Positions 12,404 through 20,812 of a stretch of 53,898 nt of DNA are shown here, piece by piece. The translations under genes were made by a program, and so were the position numbers. Where the stretch lies: positions 1 to 53,898 of the forward strand of contig WBUO01000004.1 in NCBI GenBank assembly GCA_008933675.1. The letters run 5' to 3'. Source of the DNA: Dechloromonas sp. (GTDB lineage Bacteria > Pseudomonadota > Gammaproteobacteria > Burkholderiales > Rhodocyclaceae). The notes below the pieces were generated by a model. It had not been told where the DNA came from. It searched no databases and saw only the letters and a list, made by a program, of their open reading frames with translations. Within the stretch, counting starts at the first letter, position 1. Every line of letters starts with the position of its first letter.

Positions 12404-13237
12404 ATGGCCCGAAAACCGACAAGACAAACAAGGCGCAAATTGTCATCGACTCTTCCCCGGAAGCTGGGCGGCATGCTGCTCATCGTGCTGTCGCTCGCTG
12501 CGCCGGCGGTGCAGGCCGACCGCCTGCGCGCCATCCAGGCGAATGGCCAGTTGCGCGTCTGCATCTGGCCGGACTACTACGGCATTTCCTTCCGCAATCC
12601 GAAGACCCTGCAGCTGAGCGGCATCGACATCGACAATGCGCAGTCGCTGGCGCACGAGTTGAATGTCGACGTGAGCTTCGTCGACAGCTCATTTGCCACG
12701 CTGGCCGACGATCTCGCTGCCGACCGCTGCGACATCGCCATGTTCGCCATCGGCCGTACGCCGGCACGCGAGGCCAGGCTGCGTTTCACCCAGCCCTATC
12801 TGGCCAGCGACATCTACGGCATCACCACGCAGGCCAACCGGCGCATCCAGCAGTGGGCCGATATCGACCGCCAGGGGACGGTCGTCGTCGTCGCCCGCGG
12901 CACGCTGCACGAGACGGTGATGCGCGACAAGCTGGCAGCAGCCGAGCTGCGTGTCGTCGATACCCCGCATGCCCGCGAGCAGGAGGTGCTCTCCGGCCGG
13001 GCCGACGTCTTCATGACCGACTATCCGTACAGCCGGCGGCTGCTCGGCAGCAGCGACTGGGCACGCCTGGTGGCGCCGGGCCGGGCCTACCACGTCACGC
13101 CCTATGCCTGGGCGATGCTGCCCGGTGACGATGCCTTCCATGCCCGGGTCGAAGATTTCCTGGCGCGCCTCAAACGCGACGGGCGGCTGCACGAGCATGC
13201 CCGGCGTCACGGCCTCGAACCGATTGTCGCCCGCTAG
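12404..13237 (+). CDS. Periplasmic solute-binding protein (SBP_bac_3 family)
   Basis: A 277-residue binding protein of the amino-acid/polar-compound type. A basic N-terminus and hydrophobic stretch (LGGMLLIVLSLAAPAVQA) form a signal peptide; then come LRVCIWPDYYGISFRN, DIDNAQSLAHEL, RCDIAMFAIGRTPAREARLR and FTQPYL, the family blocks. I chose ATG 12404; an in-frame extension to 12293 precedes the signal peptide and looks non-coding, and ATG 12472 is an alternative. No transporter permease is nearby. It is 10 bases from a hybrid sensor kinase with a Cache-like periplasmic domain, so it probably presents a ligand to that kinase. Related binding proteins (MxaJ/XoxJ-like) occur in quinoprotein clusters, but this one reads as a general SBP_bac_3 protein. 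Confidence 0.85.
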   Translation: MARKPTRQTRRKLSSTLPRKLGGMLLIVLSLAAPAVQADRLRAIQANGQLRVCIWPDYYGISFRNPKTLQLSGIDIDNAQSLAHELNVDVSFVDSSFATLADDLAADRCDIAMFAIGRTPAREARLRFTQPYLASDIYGITTQANRRIQQWADIDRQGTVVVVARGTLHETVMRDKLAAAELRVVDTPHAREQEVLSGRADVFMTDYPYSRRLLGSSDWARLVAPGRAYHVTPYAWAMLPGDDAFHARVEDFLARLKRDGRLHEHARRHGLEPIVAR

Positions 13238-13247
13238 GAGGAGGGGG

Positions 13248-15788
13248 ATGTCGACAACGGTCAACCACCGGCGCGGCGCCACCCTCCTGGTCGTTACCCT
13301 GCTGGTCGTCGCCTGGCTGTCGGCCCTCGGGTTCACCGCCTGGCGCCTGCGCCAGGATGCCCTGGCCAATGCCGGCGTCAGTGCCAGCATGCATGCCCGT
13401 AATTTTGCCGAGCACCTGACGCAGACCCTGCAGGTCATCGACCTGACCGCGGCCAGCCTGGATCCGGTCGGCGAGCGTCTCGATCCGCAGGAGCTCAGCC
13501 GGCGTCTCGGCGTGGCCCTGCGCCCGGCGGCCTTTCTCCGCTCGATTTCGCTGATCGACGCCAGCGGCAGGGTGGTGGCCAGTTCCAATGCCGACAACGT
13601 CGGCGTCACCCTTTCCTTTTCCGGTTTCTACCCGCCGGCGCCGGCGGAGAGCACGCAGCTGCGCATCGGCATGCCGTGGGCCGGGCGCGATCTCGCCAAC
13701 GGGCAAAGCACCGCGCCGGCACAGACGCTCGCCCCCGACGCCGCCTTCTTCATTCCGGTCATGCGCCGCATCATCGGTGGCGAGCAGGCGTTGTGGGTGG
13801 TGGCGACGATCAACCCGGAATACTTCATCAACCACTTCGTGCAGCTCCTGCCGGCCGGTCAGGGGCATGCCCAGATCCTGCGCTACGACGATCGCCTGCT
13901 GGTTTCCTCGTCGCTGGACGAGGGGCCGGGTGCCAGCGGGCGCGCCGGCCGGGTGCCGGCCGAGCTCAGGGAGCAGGATTTCGGCCTGCTGGCCCAGACG
14001 GCCGATGACGGTCGCCAGGTGCTGACCGCCTATCGCGGCTCCAGCCAGTTCCCTGTGTTCGTCACCGTGCATCTCGACCGCCAGAACATCCTGGCTGGCT
14101 GGCGGGCCGACATCCGGCGCCTGTCGGCCATCATCCTGCCCATCCTGCTGGCGCTGACCGTTGCCGGCGTGCTGCTCTGGCGCCGCCAGCGGCGTTACGC
14201 GCGGCAGCAGGCGGAACTCAGCAATCAGCGGCGGATGGCGGCCAGCGTCTTCGAGGCGAGCACCAACGCGGTGATCCTGACCTCGCCGGACGGCGACATC
14301 ATCTCGGTCAACCCGGCCTTCGAGACGATCAACGGCTACCGGGCCGCCGAGGCGCTCGGGCGCAATCCGCGCCTGCTGTCGTCCGGCATGCATCCGCCCG
14401 GCTTCTATCGCGAACTCTGGGAAACGCTGATCGCCACCGGGCACTGGCAGGGTGAGATCATCAACCGGCGCAAGGACGGCGAGCTCTACACCGGCCTGCT
14501 GACGATCAGTGCCGTGCGCGATGAGGATGGCCAGCTGATGCACTACGTCTGCGTCACCACCGACATCACCGAACGCAAGCGTTACGAGTCGGAGCTGCTC
14601 GCTGCCAAGGAGCGGGCCGAAGCGGCGGTGCTGGCCAAGACCACCTTCCTGGCGACGATGAGCCACGAACTGCGGACGCCGATGAACGGCGTGCTCGGCA
14701 TGACCGAGCTGTTGCTGCGCAGCGAACTCAACGACAAGCAACGACGGCAGCTGGGCATCGTCAAGGGCTCTGCCGAGGCCTTGCTGACCCTGCTCAACGA
14801 GATTCTCGATTACTCGAAGATCGAGGCTCAGGGGGTGACCGTCGAGATCACGCCGTACGATCCGACGGTGCTGATCGGCGACATCGTCGGGCTGTTCGTG
14901 CCGCACGCCGAGGCCAAGGGGTTGAGCCTGGTCGAGGATATCTCGGCCGATCTGCCGCACCAGCTGCTGGGCGATGCCATCCATCTGCGCCAGATCCTGA
15001 CCAACCTGCTCAACAACGCCATCAAATTCACGCGCAGTGGCGGCATCACCGTCAGGGCCTGGGTCGAGCCGGCCGGCGCCGGCCGGCCGCAGTTCTGCCT
15101 GGCGGTCAGCGATACCGGCATCGGCATTCCGGCCGACAAGCAGGAGATCATCTTCACGGCCTTCACCCAGGCCGACGGCTCGCACTCGCGCAGCTATGGC
15201 GGTACCGGTCTGGGGCTGGCGATCTGCCGGCGGCTGGCGCAGGCGATGCAGGGAAGCCTGCAGGTGGTCAGCACGCCCGGCAGTGGCAGCTGTTTCACGC
15301 TGAAGCTGCCGCTGTGCGCGGGCGAATCGCCGGTCGATGGCATCACCGACGGATCGCCGGCGCTGCCGGGCGACGGCGAGCGAGGCCCGGCGGCCGGCCG
15401 TGGGCAGCGGCGGCGCATCCTGCTCGTCGAGGACAACCCGGGCAACCAGCTGGTCACTACCAGCATGCTGGAAAGCGAAGGTTATGACGTGACCCTCGCC
15501 GGTGACGGGGCGGCGGCCCTGGCCCAGCTCCGTCACCAGCGTTTCGACGCCATCCTGATGGACGTCCAGATGCCGAACATGGACGGACTGACGGCGACAC
15601 GGGCGATCCGCAACCAGGAGCGGGAAAGCGGCGAGCACGTATTGATCGTTGCGCTGACCGCCAATGCCTTCGCCGAAGACCGCGATATCTGCCTGGCTGC
15701 CGGGATGGACGACTTTCTCGCCAAGCCGGTCAGCTTTGCCGACCTCGAACGCGTGCTTGCACCGCTGGCCCGCGCTGTCGAGGACTGA
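13248..15788 (+). CDS. Hybrid sensor histidine kinase: Cache-like sensor, PAS, HisKA, HATPase, receiver
   Basis: An 846-residue inner-membrane hybrid kinase starting at ATG 13248 behind AGGAGGGGG. Order: TM1 (about 12-34), a periplasmic double-Cache-like domain (about 35-290), TM2 (about 291-312), PAS (about 327-440), HisKA with phospho-accepting H473 in MSHELRTPMNG, HATPase_c (DTGIGIP and GGTGLGLAI boxes, about 580-700), and a C-terminal receiver (about 722-840) with phospho-acceptor D772 in ILMDVQMPNMDG. It has no DNA-binding output, so it must relay to another protein, possibly a NarL-type regulator in this island. It is transcribed with the upstream binding protein, suggesting binding-protein-assisted ligand sensing. 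The ligand is unknown. Confidence 0.9.
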   Translation: MSTTVNHRRGATLLVVTLLVVAWLSALGFTAWRLRQDALANAGVSASMHARNFAEHLTQTLQVIDLTAASLDPVGERLDPQELSRRLGVALRPAAFLRSISLIDASGRVVASSNADNVGVTLSFSGFYPPAPAESTQLRIGMPWAGRDLANGQSTAPAQTLAPDAAFFIPVMRRIIGGEQALWVVATINPEYFINHFVQLLPAGQGHAQILRYDDRLLVSSSLDEGPGASGRAGRVPAELREQDFGLLAQTADDGRQVLTAYRGSSQFPVFVTVHLDRQNILAGWRADIRRLSAIILPILLALTVAGVLLWRRQRRYARQQAELSNQRRMAASVFEASTNAVILTSPDGDIISVNPAFETINGYRAAEALGRNPRLLSSGMHPPGFYRELWETLIATGHWQGEIINRRKDGELYTGLLTISAVRDEDGQLMHYVCVTTDITERKRYESELLAAKERAEAAVLAKTTFLATMSHELRTPMNGVLGMTELLLRSELNDKQRRQLGIVKGSAEALLTLLNEILDYSKIEAQGVTVEITPYDPTVLIGDIVGLFVPHAEAKGLSLVEDISADLPHQLLGDAIHLRQILTNLLNNAIKFTRSGGITVRAWVEPAGAGRPQFCLAVSDTGIGIPADKQEIIFTAFTQADGSHSRSYGGTGLGLAICRRLAQAMQGSLQVVSTPGSGSCFTLKLPLCAGESPVDGITDGSPALPGDGERGPAAGRGQRRRILLVEDNPGNQLVTTSMLESEGYDVTLAGDGAAALAQLRHQRFDAILMDVQMPNMDGLTATRAIRNQERESGEHVLIVALTANAFAEDRDICLAAGMDDFLAKPVSFADLERVLAPLARAVED

Positions 15789-15821
15789 ACGCCGCCCGTC
15801 GGTGATGACGAACGGCGGCGT
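15789..15821. terminator. Terminator-like hairpin between convergent genes
   Basis: ACGCCGCC and GGCGGCGT form a perfect 8-bp stem around a 17-base loop, directly after the hybrid kinase stop and just before the convergent Cache-protein stop. There is no T-run, so termination strength is uncertain. Confidence 0.4.
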
Positions 15822-15826
15822 CCGGA

Positions 15827-16678
15827 CTACTCGCTGTAGAAGCCGACGCCGATCAGGCTGCCGTTCTCGCGGCGAATGAAGGTGCGCTTCTTTTCCACGG
15901 CATTCGTCACCGGGTTGCGCCAGACGTAGTCGACCGTGCCTTCACCCTTGTTCCTGGCCAGCTCCAGCATTTCCCGGATCAGCGGGCGGCCTTCGACGTC
16001 GTGCAGCTCGCTGGCGTCGGTGCCGGTCCATTTCGGGTTCATGCCGTGGGCTTCGAACTTGCCGCTGGCGAGATTGACGGCGAAGACGTAGAGATCGTCG
16101 TGCACGAAGGGGCCGCGCGGATCGTTGAAGCTGGCCAGGGCACTGGCCAGCCCCTGGCTGCGGACCTGGGCGCTGGCCGCGTCGAGCAGCTTGCGGGCAT
16201 CGTCGGCGCTTGAGCGCACGGCGTAGTAGCCGACGCCGAGGATGTAGTCGCCTTCGCGGTGCAGCCAGGCATGCTTGGGTTCGACGCGGTTGCTCTTGCG
16301 GTTGAGCCAGACGTAGCGGATGCGTGCCTGCTGCTGCTTTTCGGTGACCGCGATCATCTCGCGGAACAGCGGGCTGCCGGCGGCATCGACACTGTCCAGC
16401 ACCTTCAGGCCGATCAGGCTGTCCGGCGCGGCGCCGTTGGCGACGTAGGTGCCCTGGCGGTCGATCACATAGACATAGAGATCCTTCTTCACAAAGGCGC
16501 CCTGGCGATCGTTGAAGGCGGCCCAGGCCCTGGCCGGGCCGTTGGCCTGCAGGTATCTGACCGCCTGCTCGAAGAGGGCGCGCGCCTCGCGCGGCGTGGC
16601 ATGCTCGGCGGCGCCGGCCAGTCCGCCGACAGCGAGCATGAGCAGGCCGGCCAGGCCGGATCTGAGGGTCTTGTTCAT
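15827..16678 (-). CDS. Secreted tandem-Cache (Cache_2-type) protein
   Basis: A 283-residue exported protein: a signal peptide (about 1-23, SGLAGLLMLAVGGLAGAAEH) and two copies of a Cache_2-like domain. Copy one contains FNDRQGAFVKKDLYVYVIDR, LFREMI, IRYVWLNR and ILGVGYY. Copy two contains FNDPRGPFVHDDLYVFAVN, LIREML, VDYVWRNP and LIGVGFYSE. There is no membrane anchor, kinase or chemotaxis domain, so it is a free periplasmic ligand-binding protein. It lies just downstream of a NarL-type regulator and its kinase on the same strand (37-base gap), suggesting it senses with that system. The start is ATG 16678 with GGAGA upstream. Ligand and partner are inferred. Confidence 0.85.
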   Translation of the reverse strand: MNKTLRSGLAGLLMLAVGGLAGAAEHATPREARALFEQAVRYLQANGPARAWAAFNDRQGAFVKKDLYVYVIDRQGTYVANGAAPDSLIGLKVLDSVDAAGSPLFREMIAVTEKQQQARIRYVWLNRKSNRVEPKHAWLHREGDYILGVGYYAVRSSADDARKLLDAASAQVRSQGLASALASFNDPRGPFVHDDLYVFAVNLASGKFEAHGMNPKWTGTDASELHDVEGRPLIREMLELARNKGEGTVDYVWRNPVTNAVEKKRTFIRRENGSLIGVGFYSE

Positions 16679-16715
16679 TGAGGGTCTCCAGTTGTCATTG
16701 AAAGGGCAGGGGCCG

Positions 16716-17363
16716 TCAGGCCCCCACCGCGTGGTTGATGTCCACCAGGCCATGCCGTGCCGCCAGGTGGAGCAGTTTGAAATCGTTGTCGGCATCGAGC
16801 TTCTGCCGGATCAGCGTCAGGTAGTTGAGCACCGTCTTCGGACTCAGGTGCATGGTGCTGGCGATGCCGTTCGTCGATTCGCCATGTACCAGCATGCGCA
16901 GCACCTCGAATTCGCGCGGCGTCAGATGCGACAGCGCGCCGTCGCCGTCCACCGCCTGCTCGGCCAGCACCTGGGCGATCTCCGGCGAGAAGACGCGCTT
17001 TCCGGCAGCGATCCGCCGGATGCCGCCGATCACGTCGGCCGGCTCGCAATACTTGGTCAGGTAGCCCATGGCGCCGCTGCGCAGCGCCTGGGTGATGTGG
17101 CCGGCACCTTCGTGCATGGAGAGCACCAGTATCTTCAGGTCCGGCTGGCGGGCGAGCATGCCGCGGATGGCTTCGATGCCGCTGCTGCCGCGCAGGCTGA
17201 GGTCGACCAGGGCGACATCGGCCGGGCAGCGCAACGCCAGGGCGTTGGCCTCGTCGGCGCTGGCGGCCTCGCCGACCACCTGCAGGCCGGGCTCGGCATC
17301 GAGCAGGCGACGGTAGCCGTTCCTGACGACCGCATGGTCGTCGATCAGAATGATGCGAATCAT
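16716..17363 (-). CDS. NarL/LuxR-family response regulator (first two-component system)
   Basis: A 215-residue response regulator: a receiver domain (about 1-120; acidic pocket D8/D9, phospho-acceptor D54 in ALVDLSL, K near 104 in YLTKY) and a LuxR-type helix-turn-helix (about 148-210; LTPREFEVLRMLVHGESTNG). Its start overlaps the stop of the upstream kinase by four bases, so they are a coupled pair. It lies divergent from the Ca-type PQQ dehydrogenase gene. In Pseudomonas, regulators of this class (AgmR/ErbR/PedR) activate quinoprotein ethanol dehydrogenase genes, so that role is the likely one. Confidence 0.9.
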   Translation of the reverse strand: MIRIILIDDHAVVRNGYRRLLDAEPGLQVVGEAASADEANALALRCPADVALVDLSLRGSSGIEAIRGMLARQPDLKILVLSMHEGAGHITQALRSGAMGYLTKYCEPADVIGGIRRIAAGKRVFSPEIAQVLAEQAVDGDGALSHLTPREFEVLRMLVHGESTNGIASTMHLSPKTVLNYLTLIRQKLDADNDFKLLHLAARHGLVDINHAVGA

Positions 17364-18667
17364 GGTCTCTCCTCCTCTTGTCGTTCGCCGGCCAGCGGCA
17401 GGTCGACCTGCAGGGTCAGCCCGTCCGCGCCGCTGGTGATGGCCAGGCTGCCACCCACCATCGCCACCCTTTCTTCCATGCCGAGCAGACCGCCGCGCCG
17501 GCGCGTGCCCTCTGCCGGCAGGCCGCCTCCGTCGTCGGCGACGCTCAGCTGCAGCGTCGTCGCCGTCACCGCGATGCCGACCTGGCAGTGCCGCGCCCCG
17601 CTGTGCCGCACGACATTGGTCAGTGCTTCCTGCACCACGCGATACAGCGTCAGGGCAGCTGCCTCGCCCAGCTCCGGCAACTCGCCCGGTGCGAGCAGGC
17701 GGAACTCGATGCCACCGGCCCGTTGCTGCCAGCCGGCGATCAACTCGCGCAAGGCGCCGACCAGGGCGACGGCATCCAGTCCATGCGGCCGCAGACGCTT
17801 GAGCATGGCGCGCAATTGCTCGCCGCTGGTGCGTACATCGCGCCGCAGGTCGGCACCACATTCACCGATCTGCCTGGCGTCAAGCCGGTCTGCATTGCGC
17901 TCCAGATAGGCGGCGGTGACGCCGATTGCCGTCAGCGTCTGTCCCATCTCGTCATGCAAATCCCTTGCCAGTACCCGGCGTTCTTCCTCCTGGACGGCGA
18001 TCAATTGCCGCGCCAGCTGGCTCTGGGCGTCTCTTGCCGCGCCCAGCGCGGCCGCCAGTTCGTCGATGGCGCCGGCCACCCGGCGAAATTCGCGCAAGGC
18101 GAAAGGTGGCAGCGTCGCCGCCGTTTCACCGCGGGCCAGCCGCTGCAGACCGGCTTCCAGTTCGCGCACCGGTGACAGCGCCCGGTCCGCTGCCCACCAG
18201 GCGACCAGCAGAGTTGCTCCAGAAAAGAGCAACAGGGTGATGCAAAGTCGAACAGTGTCGCCCAGGCGTTCCTCGATTTCGGAGGCAGGATTGGGGGCAA
18301 GGTGCAGGTTTTGTCCGCCGAGTTGCAGCACTTGCCGACGGTCCTCGCCGACGGCGACGCCGAACCAGGCTGCCAGACGTCCGGCAAGCGCCGGCGGTTC
18401 GGCTGGCGGCGCGTCGTCCAGCGTGATGCTCAGATGACGCAGTTCGCCGCCGGCGATCATGGCGCGCAGCTGCCGGGCCGCCGCTTCGGGGGGCGGTCCG
18501 GGGGGCGAGAGGCCGGCCGCCAGCAGCACGCGGACCAGGCGTTCGGAAGCGTCGACCTCTGCTTCGATGTCGGCGCGCAGCGAATACAGGTTGATCAGCA
18601 TGGCCATCAGCAGCAGCCCGCCGAGCAGGGCGCCGAGATAGCCGACCAGTCTTCTGCGGAGATCCAT
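17360..18667 (-). CDS. NarL-type sensor histidine kinase (HisKA_3) (first two-component system)
   Basis: A 435-residue membrane kinase. TM1 is about residues 10-30; a short periplasmic region (about 31-138) has a proline-rich stretch; TM2 is about 140-160; then a HAMP-like segment; HisKA_3 with phospho-acceptor H238 in RDLHDEMGQ; HATPase_c with DDGGGLP and a GLLGME G-box. It partners with the response regulator whose start overlaps its stop. Located divergently 209 bases from the Ca-type PQQ dehydrogenase, it is analogous in position to sensor kinases of Pseudomonas ped/exa clusters that respond to alcohols or lanthanides. Which signal it reads cannot be told from the sequence. Confidence 0.9.
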   Translation of the reverse strand: MDLRRRLVGYLGALLGGLLLMAMLINLYSLRADIEAEVDASERLVRVLLAAGLSPPGPPPEAAARQLRAMIAGGELRHLSITLDDAPPAEPPALAGRLAAWFGVAVGEDRRQVLQLGGQNLHLAPNPASEIEERLGDTVRLCITLLLFSGATLLVAWWAADRALSPVRELEAGLQRLARGETAATLPPFALREFRRVAGAIDELAAALGAARDAQSQLARQLIAVQEEERRVLARDLHDEMGQTLTAIGVTAAYLERNADRLDARQIGECGADLRRDVRTSGEQLRAMLKRLRPHGLDAVALVGALRELIAGWQQRAGGIEFRLLAPGELPELGEAAALTLYRVVQEALTNVVRHSGARHCQVGIAVTATTLQLSVADDGGGLPAEGTRRRGGLLGMEERVAMVGGSLAITSGADGLTLQVDLPLAGERQEEERP

Positions 18668-18731
18668 GGGTAGCCTCGTCGATCACGAATGGGCGATCCC
18701 CTGCAGGTTTCATACCGGCCTCGCCGCGACT

Positions 18732-18798
18732 CGGGAATTTTTCCCGGTTTTGCCGGGGCGATTGTCCCGAGACCGGCCGCCTCGCCGCTTCCTATACT
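18732..18798 (+). promoter_or_regulatory. Candidate pedE promoter: TATACT -10 with upstream palindrome
   Basis: In the 209-base divergent gap, TATACT at 18793-18798 resembles a sigma-70 -10 box; no good -35 lies 17 bases upstream, which suits an activator-dependent promoter. The perfect inverted repeat CGGGAA-TTT-TTCCCG (18732-18746) lies about 47-61 bases upstream, flanked by an outer TCGGGA...TCCCGA pair (18731-18736 and 18765-18770). It is a candidate operator for the adjacent NarL-type regulator. No GG-N10-GC sigma-54 core is present here. Confidence 0.45.
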
Positions 18799-18876
18799 CG
18801 GCTCGCCTGTCACCACGGATGGGCCGGCCCGGGCAATCGGGAAAGCAACGACACACTTCAGGAGACGAAATACAAC

Positions 18877-20748
18877 ATGGAATCGAACCGGTTCAATCCC
18901 CGCCAGACCCTTCTGGCCGCCTTCGTGGCCGCCACTTTCTGCACATCGGCCGCCGCTGCCAGCAAGGTCAGCTGGGAGGACATCCTCAACGACGACAAGA
19001 CGACGCAGGACGTGCTGTCCTACGGTCTCGGCCTGAAGGCGCAGCGCTTCAGCCCGCTGGCCAAGGTCAATACGAAGAACGTCGAGCATCTGGTGCCGGC
19101 CTGGAGCTTCTCCTTCGGCGGCGAGAAGCAGCGCGGCCAGGAAGCGCAGGCCCTGGTGCACGACGGGGTGATCTACGTCACCGCCTCGTATTCCCGCATC
19201 TTCGCCATCGATGCACGTAGCGGCAAGCGGCTCTGGGAATACGAGGCCCGCCTGCCCGACGACATCCGCCCGTGCTGCGACGTGATCAACCGCGGTGCTG
19301 CCATCTACGGCGACAAGGTTTACTTCGGTACCCTCGATGCGGCCATCGTCGCCCTCAACAAGGACACCGGCAAGGTCGTCTGGCGCAAGAAGTTCGGCGA
19401 CCACAAGATCGGCTACACGATGACCGGCGCCCCCTTCGTGGTCAAGGACGAGAAGAGCGGCAAGGTGCTGCTGGTGCATGGGTCCTCGGGCGACGAATTC
19501 GGCGTCGTCGGCTGGCTGTTCGCCCGCGACCCGGAGACCGGCGAGGAAGTCTGGGCCCGCCCGATGGTCGAGGGCCACATGGGCCGCCTGAACGGCAAGG
19601 AGAGCACGCCGACCGGCGACGCCAAGGCGCCGAGCTGGCCGGAGGGCCCGGACGGCAAGAAGGTCGAGGCCTGGAATCACGGCGGCGGCGCCCCGTGGCA
19701 GACGGCCAGTTACGACGTGGACAAGAACATGGTGGTGATCGGTACCGGCAACCCGGCGCCGTGGAACACCTGGCACCGGACCAAGGAAGGCGACGATCCG
19801 CGCAACTGGGACAGCCTGTTCACCTCCGGCCAGGCCTATGTCGATGCCAGCACCGGCGAGCTCAAGGGCTTCTTCCAGCACACCCCGAACGATGCCTGGG
19901 ACTTCTCCGGCAACAATTCGGTGGTGCTGTTCGAATACAAGGACCCGAAGACCGGCAAGCTGGTCAAGGCCTCGGCCCACGCCGACCGCAACGGCTATTT
20001 CTTCGTCACCGACCGCGAGAAGCTGACCAACGGCGCCGGCTACCCGAACAAGCCGACCTCGCTGATCGGCGCCTGGCCGTTCGTCGACGGCATCACCTGG
20101 GCAAAGAGCTGGAACCTGCAGACCGGCAAGCCGAACATCGTCGACGGCCAGCATCCGCCGAAGCCGAAGGAGGGTGCCGACAAGGGCGAATCGATCTTCG
20201 TCTCGCCGCCCTTCCTCGGCGGCACCAACTGGATGCCGATGAGCTACAGCCAGCAGACCGGCCTCTTCTACATCCCGGCCAACCACTGGGCGATGGATTA
20301 CTGGACCGAAAAGCTGACCTACAAGGCCGGCTCCGCCTACCTCGGCCAGGGTTTCCGCATCAAGCGCCTGTTCGACGACCACGTCGGCACCTTGCGCGCG
20401 CTGGACCCGAAGACCGGCAAGATCGTCTGGGAGCACAAGGAGAAGTTCCCGCTCTGGGCCGGCACCATGACCACCGCCGGCGGCCTGCTGTTCACCGGCA
20501 CCTCGGACGGCTACGTCAAGGCCTTCGACGCGAAGAACGGCAAGGAACTGTGGAAGTTCCAGACCGGCTCCGGCGTGGTTTCCGTGCCGATCACCTGGGA
20601 AATGGACGGCGAACAGTACATCGGCATCCAGTCCGGTTACGGCGGCGCCGTGCCGCTGTGGGGCGGCGACATGGCCGACCTGACCAAGCAGGTGACGCAG
20701 GGCGGCTCGATGTGGGTGTTCAAGCTGCCGAAGTCGCTGAAGCAGTAA
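18877..20748 (+). CDS. pedE: PQQ-dependent alcohol dehydrogenase, Ca-type (PedE/ExaA-like)
   Basis: A 623-residue periplasmic quinoprotein: a signal peptide (about 1-28) and an eight-bladed propeller with repeated tryptophan-docking motifs (e.g. SGKRLWEYEARLP, GKVVWRKKFG, GKIVWEHKEKFP). It has the vicinal disulfide Cys pair in [10 protein letters not shown] (133-134), which contacts PQQ, and the catalytic Asp342 in AWDFSGNN. The residue two after the catalytic Asp is Ser344. In lanthanide-dependent enzymes it is Asp, so this should be a Ca-dependent ethanol-type dehydrogenase. It oxidises alcohols to aldehydes and feeds electrons to a cytochrome c (a pedF-like gene lies downstream). The ATG 18877 follows AGGAGAC. 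Divergent from a NarL-type two-component system. Confidence 0.93.
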   Translation: MESNRFNPRQTLLAAFVAATFCTSAAAASKVSWEDILNDDKTTQDVLSYGLGLKAQRFSPLAKVNTKNVEHLVPAWSFSFGGEKQRGQEAQALVHDGVIYVTASYSRIFAIDARSGKRLWEYEARLPDDIRPCCDVINRGAAIYGDKVYFGTLDAAIVALNKDTGKVVWRKKFGDHKIGYTMTGAPFVVKDEKSGKVLLVHGSSGDEFGVVGWLFARDPETGEEVWARPMVEGHMGRLNGKESTPTGDAKAPSWPEGPDGKKVEAWNHGGGAPWQTASYDVDKNMVVIGTGNPAPWNTWHRTKEGDDPRNWDSLFTSGQAYVDASTGELKGFFQHTPNDAWDFSGNNSVVLFEYKDPKTGKLVKASAHADRNGYFFVTDREKLTNGAGYPNKPTSLIGAWPFVDGITWAKSWNLQTGKPNIVDGQHPPKPKEGADKGESIFVSPPFLGGTNWMPMSYSQQTGLFYIPANHWAMDYWTEKLTYKAGSAYLGQGFRIKRLFDDHVGTLRALDPKTGKIVWEHKEKFPLWAGTMTTAGGLLFTGTSDGYVKAFDAKNGKELWKFQTGSGVVSVPITWEMDGEQYIGIQSGYGGAVPLWGGDMADLTKQVTQGGSMWVFKLPKSLKQ

Positions 20749-20759
20749 ATCGGCAATGA

Positions 20760-20789
20760 CCGTCATCCCCGCCTGGGTGGGGATGACGG
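20760..20789. repeat. REP-like palindrome after pedE
   Basis: CCGTCATCCCC-N8-GGGGATGACGG is a perfect 11-bp inverted repeat 11 bases after the pedE stop. It resembles dispersed extragenic palindromes of the GTCATCCCCGC type found in many proteobacteria. It lacks a T-run, so it is more likely a REP-like element that stabilises or attenuates the pedE transcript than a standard terminator. Confidence 0.6.
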
Positions 20790-20812
20790 TACTTCTGGTG
20801 ATCGGAATCACG

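Noticed and set aside
18761-18798. TTGTCC...TATACT as a complete sigma-70 promoter for pedE
   Set aside because: The spacer is 25 bases, too long for a normal -35/-10 pair; only the -10 is kept as a candidate.
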